Below are positions 6,441 to 6,613 of a DNA stretch of 6,613 nucleotides, one piece after another. The notes under the pieces were generated by a model. It made no database searches. It was given only the letters and a program-made list of their open reading frames with translations, and was not told where the DNA came from. The DNA is taken from positions 1 to 6,613 of the forward strand of contig CAAGEF010000217.1 in assembly GCA_900768805.1 (NCBI GenBank), given 5' to 3'. This DNA is from Clostridia bacterium. GTDB taxonomy: Bacteria > Bacillota > Clostridia > TANB77 > CAG-508. The translations under genes and the position numbers were made by a program. Positions within the stretch are counted from its first letter, which is position 1. Each line of letters opens with the position of its first letter.

Positions 6441-6460
6441 AATGTCTACATCCTTTCAAA

Positions 6461-6476
6461 ATAACACACCAAACAC
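6461..6476. repeat. Inverted repeat, 5'-UTR copy (pairs with 5522-5535)
   Basis: ATAACACACCAAACAC on the plus strand is the inverted partner of 5522-5535. In the minus-strand mRNA it reads GTGTTTGGTGTGTTAT and lies four bases upstream of the AAAGGA ribosome binding site of the dockerin-type gene. Confidence 0.6.
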
Positions 6477-6493
6477 TAAGCATATCAAGCTTA
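6477..6493 (-). promoter_or_regulatory. Small 5'-end hairpin in the dockerin gene leader
   Basis: TAAGC (6477-6481) and GCTTA (6489-6493) are complementary around a 7-base loop. The predicted transcription start is near 6492, so this 5-bp stem would sit at the very 5' end of the mRNA, where such stems are known to protect transcripts in Gram-positive bacteria. It is short and could be chance. Confidence 0.3.
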
Positions 6494-6498
6494 ATTTT

Positions 6499-6527
6499 AT
6501 TATAGCATCTAACAAATTTTATGTCAA
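6499..6527 (-). promoter_or_regulatory. Consensus sigma-A promoter of the dockerin-type gene
   Basis: Minus-strand TTGACA (6522-6527) and TATAAT (6499-6504) are both perfect, are separated by exactly 17 bases, and have TGC directly before the -10 (extended -10). This predicts strong, factor-independent transcription starting near 6492 with a leader of about 50 bases. The region beyond it (6528-6613) is AT-rich and shows no gene or clear signal apart from a short ATACGTAT palindrome at 6541-6548. Confidence 0.9.
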
Positions 6528-6613
6528 TTGTAATAATTATATACGTATGAGTTTTTTGAACTGGGGATTTCCTTATTTTTCAACACTTAACAATATTAAA
6601 TTTTATTAATCTC

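Noticed and set aside
5488..6480. Insertion sequence carrying the dockerin gene
   Set aside because: No transposase, no target-site duplication, and the inverted repeats lie inside the transcribed unit between promoter and terminator; kept only as an alternative under the UTR-repeat finding.
6541..6548. ATACGTAT palindrome upstream of the dockerin promoter as an operator
   Set aside because: Eight bases, single copy, about 15 bases upstream of the -35; too short to support a regulator site.
6409..6609. Plus-strand open frame across the promoter region
   Set aside because: It runs through a perfect minus-strand promoter and the signal-peptide coding region; the sequence is low-complexity AT-rich with no recognisable protein features.

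Overview
The window looks like a stretch of chromosome from a low-GC Gram-positive bacterium (Bacillota, most likely a Clostridia-type gut or anaerobic lineage; this is inference). The housekeeping genes are very AT-rich: hand-counted 60-base rows in tsaB and lon give about 22-28% G+C. The genes have strong AAAGGAG-type ribosome binding sites and sigma-A-like promoters. TGA is used as a stop, so the code is not the mycoplasma one. All seven convincing genes lie on the minus strand and are read from high to low coordinates. The plus strand holds only shadow frames.

Layout in the direction of transcription: (1) 6499-6527 is a textbook promoter driving a secreted dockerin-type protein of unknown function (5559-6440), which ends at a hairpin terminator (5481-5519). 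This gene is clearly richer in G+C (about 40%) than everything else. (2) 5433-5461 is a promoter for a divergent Ham1/RdgB-like nucleotide pyrophosphatase (4826-5398). (3) 4772-4801 is a promoter for a tight cluster: a multi-pass membrane protein with a DUF3592-like soluble part (4114-4737), then tsaE (3660-4103), tsaB (3001-3648) and rimI (2552-2992). Gaps within the cluster are only 8-11 bases and each ribosome binding site overlaps the previous stop codon. (4) 2506-2534 is a promoter for a Lon-family AAA+ protease of the COG1067 type (87-2477), closed by a strand-specific hairpin terminator (49-81).

TsaE and TsaB are two parts of the machinery that makes the t6A modification at position 37 of ANN-decoding tRNAs. 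RimI acetylates ribosomal protein S18, and its gene is a classic neighbour of tsaB/tsaE. The fourth usual neighbour, tsaD, is not in the window; the Lon-like protease gene stands where it would be expected. The Ham1-like enzyme (nucleotide pool cleaning) and the protease (protein quality control) give the stretch a general housekeeping flavour.

The part that does not fit is the dockerin gene: different base composition, its own consensus promoter and terminator, only half a dockerin, an unrecognised C-terminal domain, and an 11-base exact inverted repeat (14/16 with a 2-base bulge) in its 5' and 3' untranslated regions. I see no convincing new multi-gene system. The best leads are this secreted gene with its paired flanks, and the Ham1-like protein that lacks the family's usual C-terminal active-site motifs. 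I found no tRNA, rRNA, CRISPR array, transposase gene or riboswitch, and no gene-free stretch longer than about 175 bases.
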